Below are positions 9,063 through 16,682 of a stretch of 64,000 nt of DNA, piece by piece. The position numbers and the translations under genes are program-made. The notes beneath the pieces are model-generated. The model saw only the letters and a list, made by a program, of their open reading frames with translations. It searched no databases and was not told the origin of the DNA. Where the stretch lies: the NCBI GenBank assembly GCA_030431255.1, contig JAUIJL010000001.1:744001-808000 (forward strand), written 5' to 3'. Source of the stretch: Thermoanaerobaculia bacterium (GTDB taxonomy: Bacteria; Acidobacteriota; Thermoanaerobaculia; Multivoradales; J023). Position 1 is the first letter of the stretch; each line of letters opens with the position of its first letter.

Positions 9063-9523
9063 AGCTCACCTCGTTTCAGAGCGATGTCTGCCAAAGACCC
9101 CGTGGGCAGATGGGGTTGCCCCGGCACCAAGCGCAACAGGCCGATCTGCGCGCCGGCCAGAGTCCAATCGGTGGCGGTCACCAGGCTCCAAGAGGCATCG
9201 AGCTTGCCCGAGAGCACGGCGATGGCCACGAAGAGCCCGACCCCCAGCCGACACAGGGCGGTCAGCTCGAGCAAGGACCGGAGATCGTGGGTGGACGCCT
9301 TACCGCCCAGCGCTCCGGCCCACCAGGGATGCCAATAGAGAAAACCGATGCAGCCGACGAACGCGCCGATGAAGGCCGTGAACACGGGCTCGGCCACCGG
9401 GGGCACCCCCATTCCGGAAAGGGTTCTCTCGGGCACCGTGACCAAGAGGATTCCTGTGGTGACGTCGCAAAGGCCGGCCACCAAGCAGAGGCGGAGCGCC
9501 CAACGCTCAAAGCGTGTGCTCAT
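9059..9523 (-). CDS. Small four-helix membrane protein of unknown function
   Basis: A 154-residue protein with about four hydrophobic segments (ALRLCLVAGLCDVTTGILLV, FTAFIGAFVGCIGFLYW, LCRLGVGLFVAIAVLSG and a last one near WTLAGAQIGLL). No cofactor motif is evident; single histidines and an HPWW stretch lie in a loop. The ATG overlaps the stop of the CcoN-like gene, and its own stop overlaps the start of the MFS-cytochrome gene (both ATGA). It is therefore locked between the two putative redox subunits and is probably a third subunit or assembly factor of the same complex. I do not recognise the family. Confidence 0.8.
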   Translation of the reverse strand: MSTRFERWALRLCLVAGLCDVTTGILLVTVPERTLSGMGVPPVAEPVFTAFIGAFVGCIGFLYWHPWWAGALGGKASTHDLRSLLELTALCRLGVGLFVAIAVLSGKLDASWSLVTATDWTLAGAQIGLLRLVPGQPHLPTGSLADIALKRGEL

Positions 9524-10911
9524 GACACCTCCCAGGTCGGCTCGACGGTCACTGGTACCCCATCCGGACCGCTGGTCTGCTGCGGCATGGGATTCTGTGA
9601 CGGGGCTCTCGCCTCCGCGGCGAGCCCGAGGGCGTGTCGGAGCCAGGAGATGGAGGCGAGGAGCATCAGGAAGCCGGCCACCCATCGCACGCCATAGGCG
9701 ATCTGCGCCGCGGTGCTGGGCCCGAATAAGACGTCGGGGTGCGTGGCTTCGACAGCGCCGAGGGCGACCAGGGCGGTGATGTGCAGGGCCAGACCGCCGT
9801 GCCAAAGGTGGAAGGGAAGAGCGGCTGAAAGCAGGCGGTCCAAGGGGCCACCTTTTACCAGCTCTCGCAATATCAATCCGCACAGGCTGGTCAGGAGCCC
9901 GGCCATGGCCATGTGAGCGTGGGCCACCAGAGCGTTGGTGAACTTCCAGCCGCCGAAGTTGCCGGGCAAGAAGGCCACCAGCCCGCTGAGCACCAGGATC
10001 GACGCCCAGGCCCCGGCGGCTTTCAGCCAGCTCTTGCCGGCGGCCGACCACGAGAATCGATTCAGGTGGATCGTCAAGAGCGGTGGCCAGATCAATACGC
10101 CGGCCACCGCCAGAGCCTGGGCCGGCTCGAAGTGGGCTGCGTCTCGGCCTCCGGTCCAAAGGAAGAAAAGCCCGTGGGCGACCAAAATTCCGCCGATGTA
10201 TTTGGAGCCGAACCATCGAGATGCCCCGGAGCCGCCCTTCGATTTGAGGCCGAGGACCCATGGCAAGAAGAAAAAAAGCACCACGGTCCCGAGGGCGCTT
10301 CCCAAAACGTTGGCACCCGTCGTACCCCCGGACTCCGGGTTGATGTTTTGGTATCCGGCGGGATCCGTAGCCCGCCACATCACCCAAGGGACCGTGGATA
10401 GGCCCGCCAAGAGCAGGCCTTTCACCCAGACAACACCGTTCGAAGCACCTCGGCGAGAGACCTCCTCCCGGCAGCGATCGCGAAACGCGACCCACAGGGT
10501 GATCGCCAAGAAGACGAAGTTGAAGGTCAGGAGCGTTCTGGCCGGACCCGACCAATCCAGGAAGAGCTTGCCGGTCACTCGGCCGTTCATCCAGGTCCAG
10601 CAGCCGAATGCCAGGGCCGTCGACCAGACGGTGATCGCCAAAACAGGACCGGCTCCTTCATATGCTTCTCGCTCAGGCAGGTAGAGCCGAAAGAGAAGGC
10701 CGACGAGGGGCAACGCGCACCAGCCGTAGAGCTGGATATTTAGGTGCAAAGGCATCCACCGGCCGTAGGTCAGGGCTCCCAAGCTTTGGCCGAGCTCCGG
10801 TTTCAGCAACAGAGTGGCGAGCCAGAGGCCGACCAAGTTGCCGAGCACGAGCCAAGCGAGGCTGTGGATCGCCAGGTATTCCAGGGCTCTCGAACGACCG
10901 CTGTGCTTCAT
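9520..10911 (-). CDS. CcoN-like haem-copper oxidase subunit I homologue lacking the CuB ligands
   Basis: A 463-residue, roughly 12-helix protein resembling CcoN of cbb3 oxidase. The haem ligands appear intact: H56 in MPLHLNIQLYGW and the HxH pair H331/H333 in VAHAHMAMAG. In CcoN these bind the low-spin haem b and the active-site haem. The copper site is gone. The position of the helix VI histidine (YGHN in CcoN) is A200 (TGAN), and the helix VII pair (GPHHLHY) is R256-D257 in WTGGRDAAHF. Oxygen reduction by the usual CuB chemistry is therefore unlikely. It may be a quinol- or cytochrome-linked electron-transfer protein. It follows the prenyl synthase gene by 15 nt and overlaps the 4-TM gene. 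The ligand comparison is by eye against remembered CcoN sequence. Confidence 0.8.
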   Translation of the reverse strand: MKHSGRSRALEYLAIHSLAWLVLGNLVGLWLATLLLKPELGQSLGALTYGRWMPLHLNIQLYGWCALPLVGLLFRLYLPEREAYEGAGPVLAITVWSTALAFGCWTWMNGRVTGKLFLDWSGPARTLLTFNFVFLAITLWVAFRDRCREEVSRRGASNGVVWVKGLLLAGLSTVPWVMWRATDPAGYQNINPESGGTTGANVLGSALGTVVLFFFLPWVLGLKSKGGSGASRWFGSKYIGGILVAHGLFFLWTGGRDAAHFEPAQALAVAGVLIWPPLLTIHLNRFSWSAAGKSWLKAAGAWASILVLSGLVAFLPGNFGGWKFTNALVAHAHMAMAGLLTSLCGLILRELVKGGPLDRLLSAALPFHLWHGGLALHITALVALGAVEATHPDVLFGPSTAAQIAYGVRWVAGFLMLLASISWLRHALGLAAEARAPSQNPMPQQTSGPDGVPVTVEPTWEVS

Positions 10912-10926
10912 CGTCGTTCCTCTCCG

Positions 10927-11916
10927 TCAAGCAGCTTCGACCGACAGTCGACGCAGCTCTCGATAGTCTTCTTCAAGAAGGGCTTGAACCGGAGCCAACG
11001 GTTGCCATTCGGGGCCCGTCAACACCGAGTCCGCCAGCAAGCCGGCACTGGAATCGAGCAAGATCCGCAGATGATTCCAGGCCCGCAACGGACCAGCTGC
11101 GAGGGGAAAGCTGGGGCGTCCTAGGTAGGCATCGCGGTGGTTGGACTTTCCGCTCTGCGCTTCGGTCATCAGTTGGTCCTTGAAGTCGTCGAGGATCTGA
11201 TAGGCCAAACCCCAAACTCGCGACAGCTCCGACAATGCCTGGAGCTGCGGCTCGTCCACGCCGGCCGCCAAGGCCGGCAGCACGAGGGTCAGGCGGATGA
11301 GGGAAACAGTTTTGCCTTCAGCAATCTCCAAGACCTCCCGGCTGTCCCGGGGGCCTTGGGCAAAAAAGAGGTCCCGAGCTTGGCCGTTGAGCACACCGTC
11401 GATGCCCAAGCAGGCTTCCACCAGCTCGGCCGCTCGCCGCCTGTGGTCCGTCGGCAGATCGGCGATCACCCGCCAGATGAGGGCATATCCGCGGTTGATC
11501 AGTGCCAAAGCGGCGAGCATGGTGGCTGCTTCTCCGTAGACCACATGCGGGCATGGACGTCCGCGGCGCTCCCGGGCATCGTCCATGGCCGGCAAATCGT
11601 CGAAGAGCAGCGAGGCCGTGTGGAAATATTCGAGGCCAATGGCCAGATCCAATCCGAGCTCGGGCGCTACCTGCTGCCGTTGCAGCAGGGCGAAGGCCAA
11701 CCGGGCTCGAACCAGGCTGCCCGGATTCTCGAGGGAATCGACCAGGGCCCCGCGAAGCTGCGGCTGAAGGCTCGGTGCTGTGGAGATGGATTGCTCGAAG
11801 GCTTCGCGCAGGCGGCGATCCTCCTCCTCGGTCAAGAGCGCGGCCCGAGGGAGTGGCCGGCCCGCCGGCTCGTCGGCGATCGGATCGAAGGGACGGAGGG
11901 TGGGGCGCAAGCTCAT
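10927..11916 (-). CDS. Polyprenyl (farnesyl/geranylgeranyl-type) diphosphate synthase
   Basis: Condenses IPP with allylic diphosphates into a longer all-trans prenyl diphosphate. The 329-residue protein has the first Asp-rich motif as DDLPAMDDARERRGRP and the second as ILDDFKDQLM, both needed for Mg-diphosphate binding. The two residues between the aspartates of the first motif (DDxxxxD form) are typical of bacterial short-chain FPP/GGPP synthases. Product length cannot be fixed by eye. The start overlaps the stop of the isochorismate synthase gene (ATGA). The pairing suggests supply of a menaquinone or other isoprenoid tail, using precursors from the mevalonate cluster at 25778-31323. Confidence 0.9.
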   Translation of the reverse strand: MSLRPTLRPFDPIADEPAGRPLPRAALLTEEEDRRLREAFEQSISTAPSLQPQLRGALVDSLENPGSLVRARLAFALLQRQQVAPELGLDLAIGLEYFHTASLLFDDLPAMDDARERRGRPCPHVVYGEAATMLAALALINRGYALIWRVIADLPTDHRRRAAELVEACLGIDGVLNGQARDLFFAQGPRDSREVLEIAEGKTVSLIRLTLVLPALAAGVDEPQLQALSELSRVWGLAYQILDDFKDQLMTEAQSGKSNHRDAYLGRPSFPLAAGPLRAWNHLRILLDSSAGLLADSVLTGPEWQPLAPVQALLEEDYRELRRLSVEAA

Positions 11917-13397
11917 GTCGTTTCCTCGTCGAGCCCAAAGGTTCTGAGAAAGCTCTTTTCCTTGAGCTCGGTTTCTTCGAGCTCCCGCTGTGGGTCGGAG
12001 CCGTGGACGATGCCGGCACCGGCGAAGGTTCGAAGCTCGCCGTCGGAACGGTTCAGAAGGCCGCAGCGCAGAGCGACCGCCAGGTCGCCGTCACCTCGGG
12101 TGTCGATCCATCCGATCGGCGAGGCGTACCAGCCTCGATCTCCTTCCCAGTCTTGGATCCAGCGCAGGGCCGCGGCGCTGGGCAAGCCGCCCACCGCGGG
12201 GGTCGGGTGCAGCACCGCCCCTAAGGACAGAGCTGAGATCGCATGCTTCAGACGGCCGTGCAGCGGGGTTCGGAGATGGCAAACTCCGTTGGTCCAGCGA
12301 GTCTCCGGCGCGGCGGACGACACCAGGGAATCGCAGAACGGTCTGAGCCGGAGCCGCAGCGTGTCGGCGACCAGCTGATGCTCGCGACGATCCTTGGAGC
12401 TGGTGAGCAGCCGTGCCTTGGCGTCGCTGGACGAGCCTGCGGCGGTGCCCGCCAGGGCTTCCGTGCGGATTTGAAGCCCCCGACGCTGGATCAATCGCTC
12501 CGGGGTCCACCCGAAAAACAGGCGAGATTCCCGGGCGAAAGCGAATCGAAAGCCCGCGTCGCTGCGCTCTGGGTCTGATCCGGCTTCCGAAGCGAAACGG
12601 GTCGCGGACAGGAGCTGATCCCATGGCGGGGTTTCGGAAAGGTGGCGCCGACGAGTCCGGGCCGTCACCACTTTGTGGAGGTCCTCGACCTGAAGCCGGC
12701 GACAAAGATGCTCGACCCCAGTCTTCCAGTCACGGGACTCCACGTCGTCACGGGCAGGGTCGATCAGACGAGCGTGGCTCGGGCTAGGGTCGCTCGACCA
12801 CCGGCGGGGCCGGTTCAGGCGATCGAAGGTCTCGAAGATCCGCTCGATGGCTCGGTGCGCGGACTCTTTGTCGGAAAGCTCTTCGGCGCTCCAAGCAAAA
12901 CGCAGATAAGCAGTGTCGCCGGCTCCGTGCCCGTAGAGGATCTCGGGCAAGGTGAAGTCCGCGTCCTCAAAACCGAGCCAGGCATCGTCGAGGGATCTGG
13001 CGCGTCCGAGGGGCGAGAAAGACATGCCGCCGAAGAATCGAGGCGGCGGCGCGTCGACCGAGGCATGGTGAATCTGGACCAGCGAGCAGTTGATGGATCG
13101 GAGCTGGTCGTGGATCCGCAGGGCTCGGCGGCCACCGAATCCACGAACCGTGAGGGCTCGACCGAGGCCTGCGCAGGTCACGTGGTGGCCGTCGTCCCAA
13201 AGGAATCCGTGCTCGGGCGCGTCGGCCAGCAGCCGTTCCACGGGCAGGCGAGGAGCGGGCACGGTCAGCAATAAAGTCTGCCCCGACCGCAGGGGTACGG
13301 TGAAGGCAAGCTCCAGCCATCCGAGCAGCTCGGCGGGTGCAACGGGGTGGACTCCGGCCGAGCCGATGGGGTAGTGGGGGTTGGGTGAAAAAAGCAT
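11913..13397 (-). CDS. menF: Isochorismate synthase (MenF/EntC family)
   Basis: Converts chorismate to isochorismate, the entry step to menaquinone (or to catechol siderophores). The 494-residue product carries the chorismate-binding-enzyme core at its C-terminal half: GTAAG, SSKDRREHQLV, VLHPTPAVGGLPS, GWYASPIGWIDTRGDGDLAVALR and FAGAGIVHGSDPQRELEETELK. The N-terminal half is divergent, as usual for MenF. It begins 10 nt after the YceI gene and overlaps the prenyl diphosphate synthase gene. No other men or ent genes are in the window, so choosing menaquinone over a siderophore rests on the neighbouring prenyl synthase and respiratory-type proteins. Confidence 0.85.
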   Translation of the reverse strand: MLFSPNPHYPIGSAGVHPVAPAELLGWLELAFTVPLRSGQTLLLTVPAPRLPVERLLADAPEHGFLWDDGHHVTCAGLGRALTVRGFGGRRALRIHDQLRSINCSLVQIHHASVDAPPPRFFGGMSFSPLGRARSLDDAWLGFEDADFTLPEILYGHGAGDTAYLRFAWSAEELSDKESAHRAIERIFETFDRLNRPRRWSSDPSPSHARLIDPARDDVESRDWKTGVEHLCRRLQVEDLHKVVTARTRRRHLSETPPWDQLLSATRFASEAGSDPERSDAGFRFAFARESRLFFGWTPERLIQRRGLQIRTEALAGTAAGSSSDAKARLLTSSKDRREHQLVADTLRLRLRPFCDSLVSSAAPETRWTNGVCHLRTPLHGRLKHAISALSLGAVLHPTPAVGGLPSAAALRWIQDWEGDRGWYASPIGWIDTRGDGDLAVALRCGLLNRSDGELRTFAGAGIVHGSDPQRELEETELKEKSFLRTFGLDEETT

Positions 13398-13406
13398 TGT
13401 TCGGTC

Positions 13407-14039
13407 TCAGGGATTCGCCTGGGCTGAGGACGGGATTTCTTCTCCAGAAGGCGCCGACGCGGGGTCCCACGGACCGCTGGTCTCGATGTGGATATCGACC
13501 GTCTTATGCACCCGAAGGAAAAGCAGGCTGGGGTCGTGTAAACCCCAATCGATGAAAGGCACCTCGATGTCGGTGGAGCCCGTGAAGCGGTCACCCTCGA
13601 CGGTCCAATGGATCGGCAGCTCGAACGGATGGGATTGTCCCAGGAGGATGATGGAGCCGACCAAGCTCAGTGAGCCCTCGCCGGATGTTGGAAAAGAGCC
13701 CTTGAAAGACTCGGCTTCGAATCGGATGGTGGGGAAGTGGGAGCTTTCCAGCACTTTATTGTGCATGGTTTTATCCCGACGTTTGTTGTGGGTGCTGGTC
13801 CGGAGGGCGTCGAGCTCGAAGTAGCCGCTGGCCCCGCCGTTTTGGGTCAGATGGAGCTCACCACCTCTGGCATAGAGGTCGCCTTGGACGGTGTGGCCGG
13901 TGGCGCCGAGCTCGAAGGTCACTTTGGTGGCCTCGGGATCGAGGGATAGGTTGAATGCTTCGGGTGGCCCTTCAGCAGCGATGGAGCCCACGGCAGCGAG
14001 CAAGCAGACGGCGAACATGGACAAGGGACGTCTGGGCAT
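13407..14039 (-). CDS. YceI-family periplasmic protein
   Basis: A 210-residue secreted protein with a signal peptide (about residues 1-22) and a YceI lipocalin-like barrel. The fold signatures are visible as SLDPEATKVTFELGATGHTVQG, TMHNKVLESSHFPTIRFEAE and WGLHDPSLLFLRVHKTVDIHIE. Family members bind polyisoprenoids or related amphiphiles, and in E. coli yceI sits next to a cytochrome b561. It is the first gene of the eight-gene operon, 9 nt before isochorismate synthase. This fits a role in holding a quinone or isoprenoid intermediate, although that is inference. An AGGAG Shine-Dalgarno 6 nt before the ATG fixes the start. Confidence 0.9.
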   Translation of the reverse strand: MPRRPLSMFAVCLLAAVGSIAAEGPPEAFNLSLDPEATKVTFELGATGHTVQGDLYARGGELHLTQNGGASGYFELDALRTSTHNKRRDKTMHNKVLESSHFPTIRFEAESFKGSFPTSGEGSLSLVGSIILLGQSHPFELPIHWTVEGDRFTGSTDIEVPFIDWGLHDPSLLFLRVHKTVDIHIETSGPWDPASAPSGEEIPSSAQANP

Positions 14040-14092
14040 AGGAAGCTCCTATGTGTAGTTATGGCAATTTATGTATTGGTGGCAATCTGGAA

Positions 14093-14120
14093 CCGCCGCC
14101 CGGGCCCGGCCCGGCGGCGG
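14093..14120. terminator. GC-rich hairpin between fecR-like gene and YceI operon
   Basis: A perfect 8-bp inverted repeat (CCGCCGCC at 14093-14100, GGCGGCGG at 14113-14120) encloses a 12-nt GC loop just after the stop of the fecR-like gene on the minus strand. There is no T-run, so it may be a weak or factor-assisted terminator separating the sigma/anti-sigma operon from the YceI operon. Between it and the YceI start, the minus strand carries ATTGCCA twice, which could include promoter or operator elements. Confidence 0.4.
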
Positions 14121-14125
14121 GAGAT

Positions 14126-15259
14126 TTAATTGGGAGCGGGTGTGCTGCTTCGCATGATGGTCAGGGTCTGCCCATCCAAGGAGTAGCTGAGGCCGGCGGT
14201 GGGCACGATCAGCTCCGGCGCTTGATCAGGGGTCAGCCCGTCCAGGGAGCCTCGAGTGACGATGCGGCGAGCTTCCGCTTCGAGGTCCTCGTCCTCAAAT
14301 CGGACGGTCCAACCGGTCTCCCTGGCGACCCAATCCAGGGCCTGGCCCAAGGTGCTGCCGTCCAGCTGGAAGATAGGTGCGGTCGCCAAGATCCAAGACC
14401 AATCCTGCTGTTGGGGCAACCTGGCTTTGGCCACGTGACCGGCCGAATCGACCGTGAGCTCGACACCGGCTTCGGCCCGGTGGCTCTCGTCACCGACCGC
14501 TACCAGCACCGCGCCTTCCCGCACTTGGATGCGCAGGGAGTCGGCGTCGACGCGGGTCTCGAATTGAGTGCCGATATCGGAAGCGGTGCCGAAACGAGTA
14601 TGGATCTCGATCTCGGCGAGCTGGGTCGGGATTCGGGAATTGGAAGATGGAGAGTCTGAAGGAGTCGCCGCTCGAGCCGCATCGGAAGCACCTGAGTCGA
14701 AGTAGACCGTGCCGCCGAGCAGCTCCACGGAGTGCCGAGAAAGCAGTCGCAAACGGGTGTCTTCCTGAAGCCGCAGGGAGAGATGGTCATCGAGGCGCAG
14801 GGCGACCCGCTGGTGCCCGTCGGTGATGATCTCCGTGCCGGCGGTCAAGATTTGCCCGGGTGCAAGAGCGGGGCTCTCGCCGAACAGCGCCTCGACCGTG
14901 GCAACGGTCTCCGTGGCGATGGGTCTCGTCGATGACGGATTCCAGGTGCCCAGAGCCCACCAAGCTAGGCCGATCGAGCAGATCAGTCCGGCTGCCGCGG
15001 CCCAGATCGTCCGGCGCCGACGGACCGCCCGTCTCTCGGTATTTTCCTGCCAGGTTTGTTCGACGATTTCAAAAACGCTGTTTTTGAGCTCCCGAGGAGC
15101 GTCGAGGCGAGGGCCGACGTGTTCGAAGAGGGTTGCCATGGCTTCCTCGGTGAAAAGATCTTTTTCTCGGCTGGGGCTGGGCTCCCCGTCAGGGCGGGAT
15201 GCCGTGCTCGGAGAATTGTGATCGGAGCCGGCGGGGAAACGGGTATCTTGGTCGCTCAT
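14126..15259 (-). CDS. FecR-type anti-sigma regulator with C-terminal STN-like domain
   Basis: A 377-residue membrane regulator. The cytoplasmic N-terminus (about 1-95) would bind the ECF sigma factor encoded next to it. One TM helix lies near TIWAAAAGLICSIGLAWWAL. A periplasmic FecR domain follows with VALRLDDHLSLRLQEDTRLRLLS and VYFDSGA, and the last 80 residues (LDGSTLGQALDWVARETGWTV) look like an STN domain. The same domain type occurs at the start of the TonB receptor at 1695, so a receptor-to-sigma signalling chain is plausible. The ATG at 15259 overlaps the sigma factor stop (ATGA); longer open reading upstream is not needed. Ends just before a GC hairpin. Confidence 0.85.
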   Translation of the reverse strand: MSDQDTRFPAGSDHNSPSTASRPDGEPSPSREKDLFTEEAMATLFEHVGPRLDAPRELKNSVFEIVEQTWQENTERRAVRRRRTIWAAAAGLICSIGLAWWALGTWNPSSTRPIATETVATVEALFGESPALAPGQILTAGTEIITDGHQRVALRLDDHLSLRLQEDTRLRLLSRHSVELLGGTVYFDSGASDAARAATPSDSPSSNSRIPTQLAEIEIHTRFGTASDIGTQFETRVDADSLRIQVREGAVLVAVGDESHRAEAGVELTVDSAGHVAKARLPQQQDWSWILATAPIFQLDGSTLGQALDWVARETGWTVRFEDEDLEAEARRIVTRGSLDGLTPDQAPELIVPTAGLSYSLDGQTLTIMRSSTPAPN

Positions 15260-15900
15260 TGTGAGCCCCCTGTCTGCACAAGGCGGAGCTGAGATCGCCC
15301 GGGTGCGGCGATGTCTCGGGAAACCGTTTGGAAAGCTCGGCGGAAGGCGTCGCGAGCTCGGGTCAGCAAGGATTCGGCGGCTTTGGGCCCGACCTCCAGC
15401 CTGGAAGCAATTTCGGTGACCGGCAGGCCTTCGAAATACTTCCACTCCAGGGCGCGGCCATAATGTTTGGGAAGGTGGTCCAGGGTCAGGTGGACCAAAC
15501 GGCGCAGCTCCGACAGCAAGACCTCGTCTTCCACGGATTGCCGGCCTTGGGCCAGACTCTCGAGCACCGCTTGGACCTCGGGGGAATCCTCCACCAAGTC
15601 CATGGCGGGCTCGCGCTGTTGCTTTTTGAAATGGGCGCTGATCTCGAACCGACAGATGCTGCACATCCAACTGAGGAGAGCCGCTTCTCCTCGGTAGGAA
15701 TCGAGCTTCTCGATGGCCAGGCAGAAGGTGGATTGCACCATGTCCTTGGCCAGCGCCTCATCGCCGACTCGGCTTAGGGCAAATCGAAAGAGGGGATCGA
15801 AATAGTCTTCGAAGAACTCCTCGAAAGCCCGACGATCACCGGCGAGAATGCGCTTGGTGCGGTCGAGATCTTCATGCATCAGATAGGGATTCTTGCTCAT
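15256..15900 (-). CDS. ECF-subfamily RNA polymerase sigma factor
   Basis: A 214-residue sigma-70 family protein of the extracytoplasmic function group. Region 2 is seen around FEDYFDPLFRFALSRVGDEALAKDMVQSTFCLAIEKLDSY. Region 4 is seen around LDHLPKHYGRALEWKYFEGLPVTEIASRLEVGPKAAESLLTRARDAFRRAF, with its helix-turn-helix. Translationally coupled to the FecR-like gene, which is the standard arrangement for an anti-sigma/sigma pair. The regulon is unknown; candidates are the YceI operon directly downstream and the TonB receptor operon. No clear ribosome-binding site precedes the ATG. Confidence 0.93.
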   Translation of the reverse strand: MSKNPYLMHEDLDRTKRILAGDRRAFEEFFEDYFDPLFRFALSRVGDEALAKDMVQSTFCLAIEKLDSYRGEAALLSWMCSICRFEISAHFKKQQREPAMDLVEDSPEVQAVLESLAQGRQSVEDEVLLSELRRLVHLTLDHLPKHYGRALEWKYFEGLPVTEIASRLEVGPKAAESLLTRARDAFRRAFQTVSRDIAAPGRSQLRLVQTGGSQ

Positions 15901-15970
15901 CCCCTATAAGAGAAGCGAGCCCACAAAATCCTTCGGAATTTTTTTTCGAGAATCTTGGGGCGGTCGAGGC

Positions 15971-16540
15971 TCAGCTGTCTTCGGCCACTCGTTGGGCGTG
16001 ATGCAGGTTGTGGTAGTGGGTGAAGAAGAGCATCTCTCGTACTGAGAGCATTCCCAGGAGCGGGTGAGGAAATTGCAGCTTGTCCAAGCTCTTCTCCGAC
16101 CACGAATCCAAATTCTCGACCAGCTCGGACACCGCTCTTTGCCATTTGCTGAGGATTGCGTCGCGAGCGGCTTGGGGATCTGACGGGGAGGGGGAGACCT
16201 CCGGCACATAGCGCCCGGAGGCTCGACCGCCTTGGGCGAGCTTCGATTGGTAGAAAGCCACCAGCTCGTCATAGGTGCGGGACGACTTTGCCTTGCCGAA
16301 GCGCAGACGCACCAGCCATTTCGGATAGCTCAAACCCTTGGCCACCGCCTTGACGGATTTGATGAGATGCACCGTATGCTCGGCACCGGACCACGTTTCG
16401 GGATCCGAGCGACGAAAGAAAGCTGCGGCATCGGCTGAATCGGCAGCTTCTTTCATGGCATCGCCCGTCTCGGCCAGGGCGCGGGAAAGGCCTTCTTTCG
16501 AAGGGGCTGGAGCTTGAGTTTTGGGCCATTCTTTTGACAT
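15971..16540 (-). CDS. DinB-like (DUF1569-type) metalloprotein
   Basis: A 189-residue predicted four-helix bundle of the DinB/YfiT superfamily. Histidines that would form the metal site are seen in HTVHLIKSV (about residue 60) and near the C-terminus in FFTHYHNLHHAQRV. Superfamily members act as thiol-dependent transferases or have unknown roles. It is separated from the downstream sigma factor by about 70 bp and diverges from the FAD oxidase gene. The specific reaction cannot be assigned. Confidence 0.7.
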   Translation of the reverse strand: MSKEWPKTQAPAPSKEGLSRALAETGDAMKEAADSADAAAFFRRSDPETWSGAEHTVHLIKSVKAVAKGLSYPKWLVRLRFGKAKSSRTYDELVAFYQSKLAQGGRASGRYVPEVSPSPSDPQAARDAILSKWQRAVSELVENLDSWSEKSLDKLQFPHPLLGMLSVREMLFFTHYHNLHHAQRVAEDS

Positions 16541-16682
16541 GGGCCAAGTCTAACGCGTCGTGCGTCTTTCGCCGGCTGTCTGATCTGACTGCTTTCGGGC
16601 GATTTCGGACATGGGCAAGCGTTGAAGAATGTCGATTCCAGGCGTTGGGGTAGGATCCTCAGATTCGACCAAGGAGAAGAGA

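Noticed and set aside
9524-10555. Long N-terminal extension of the 4-TM protein
   Set aside because: It would run inside the CcoN-like gene in another frame; the ATG at 9523 overlapping the CcoN-like stop is the natural start.
15260-15670. N-terminal extension of the FecR-like protein
   Set aside because: It lies inside the sigma factor gene; the ATGA junction at 15256-15259 explains the start.
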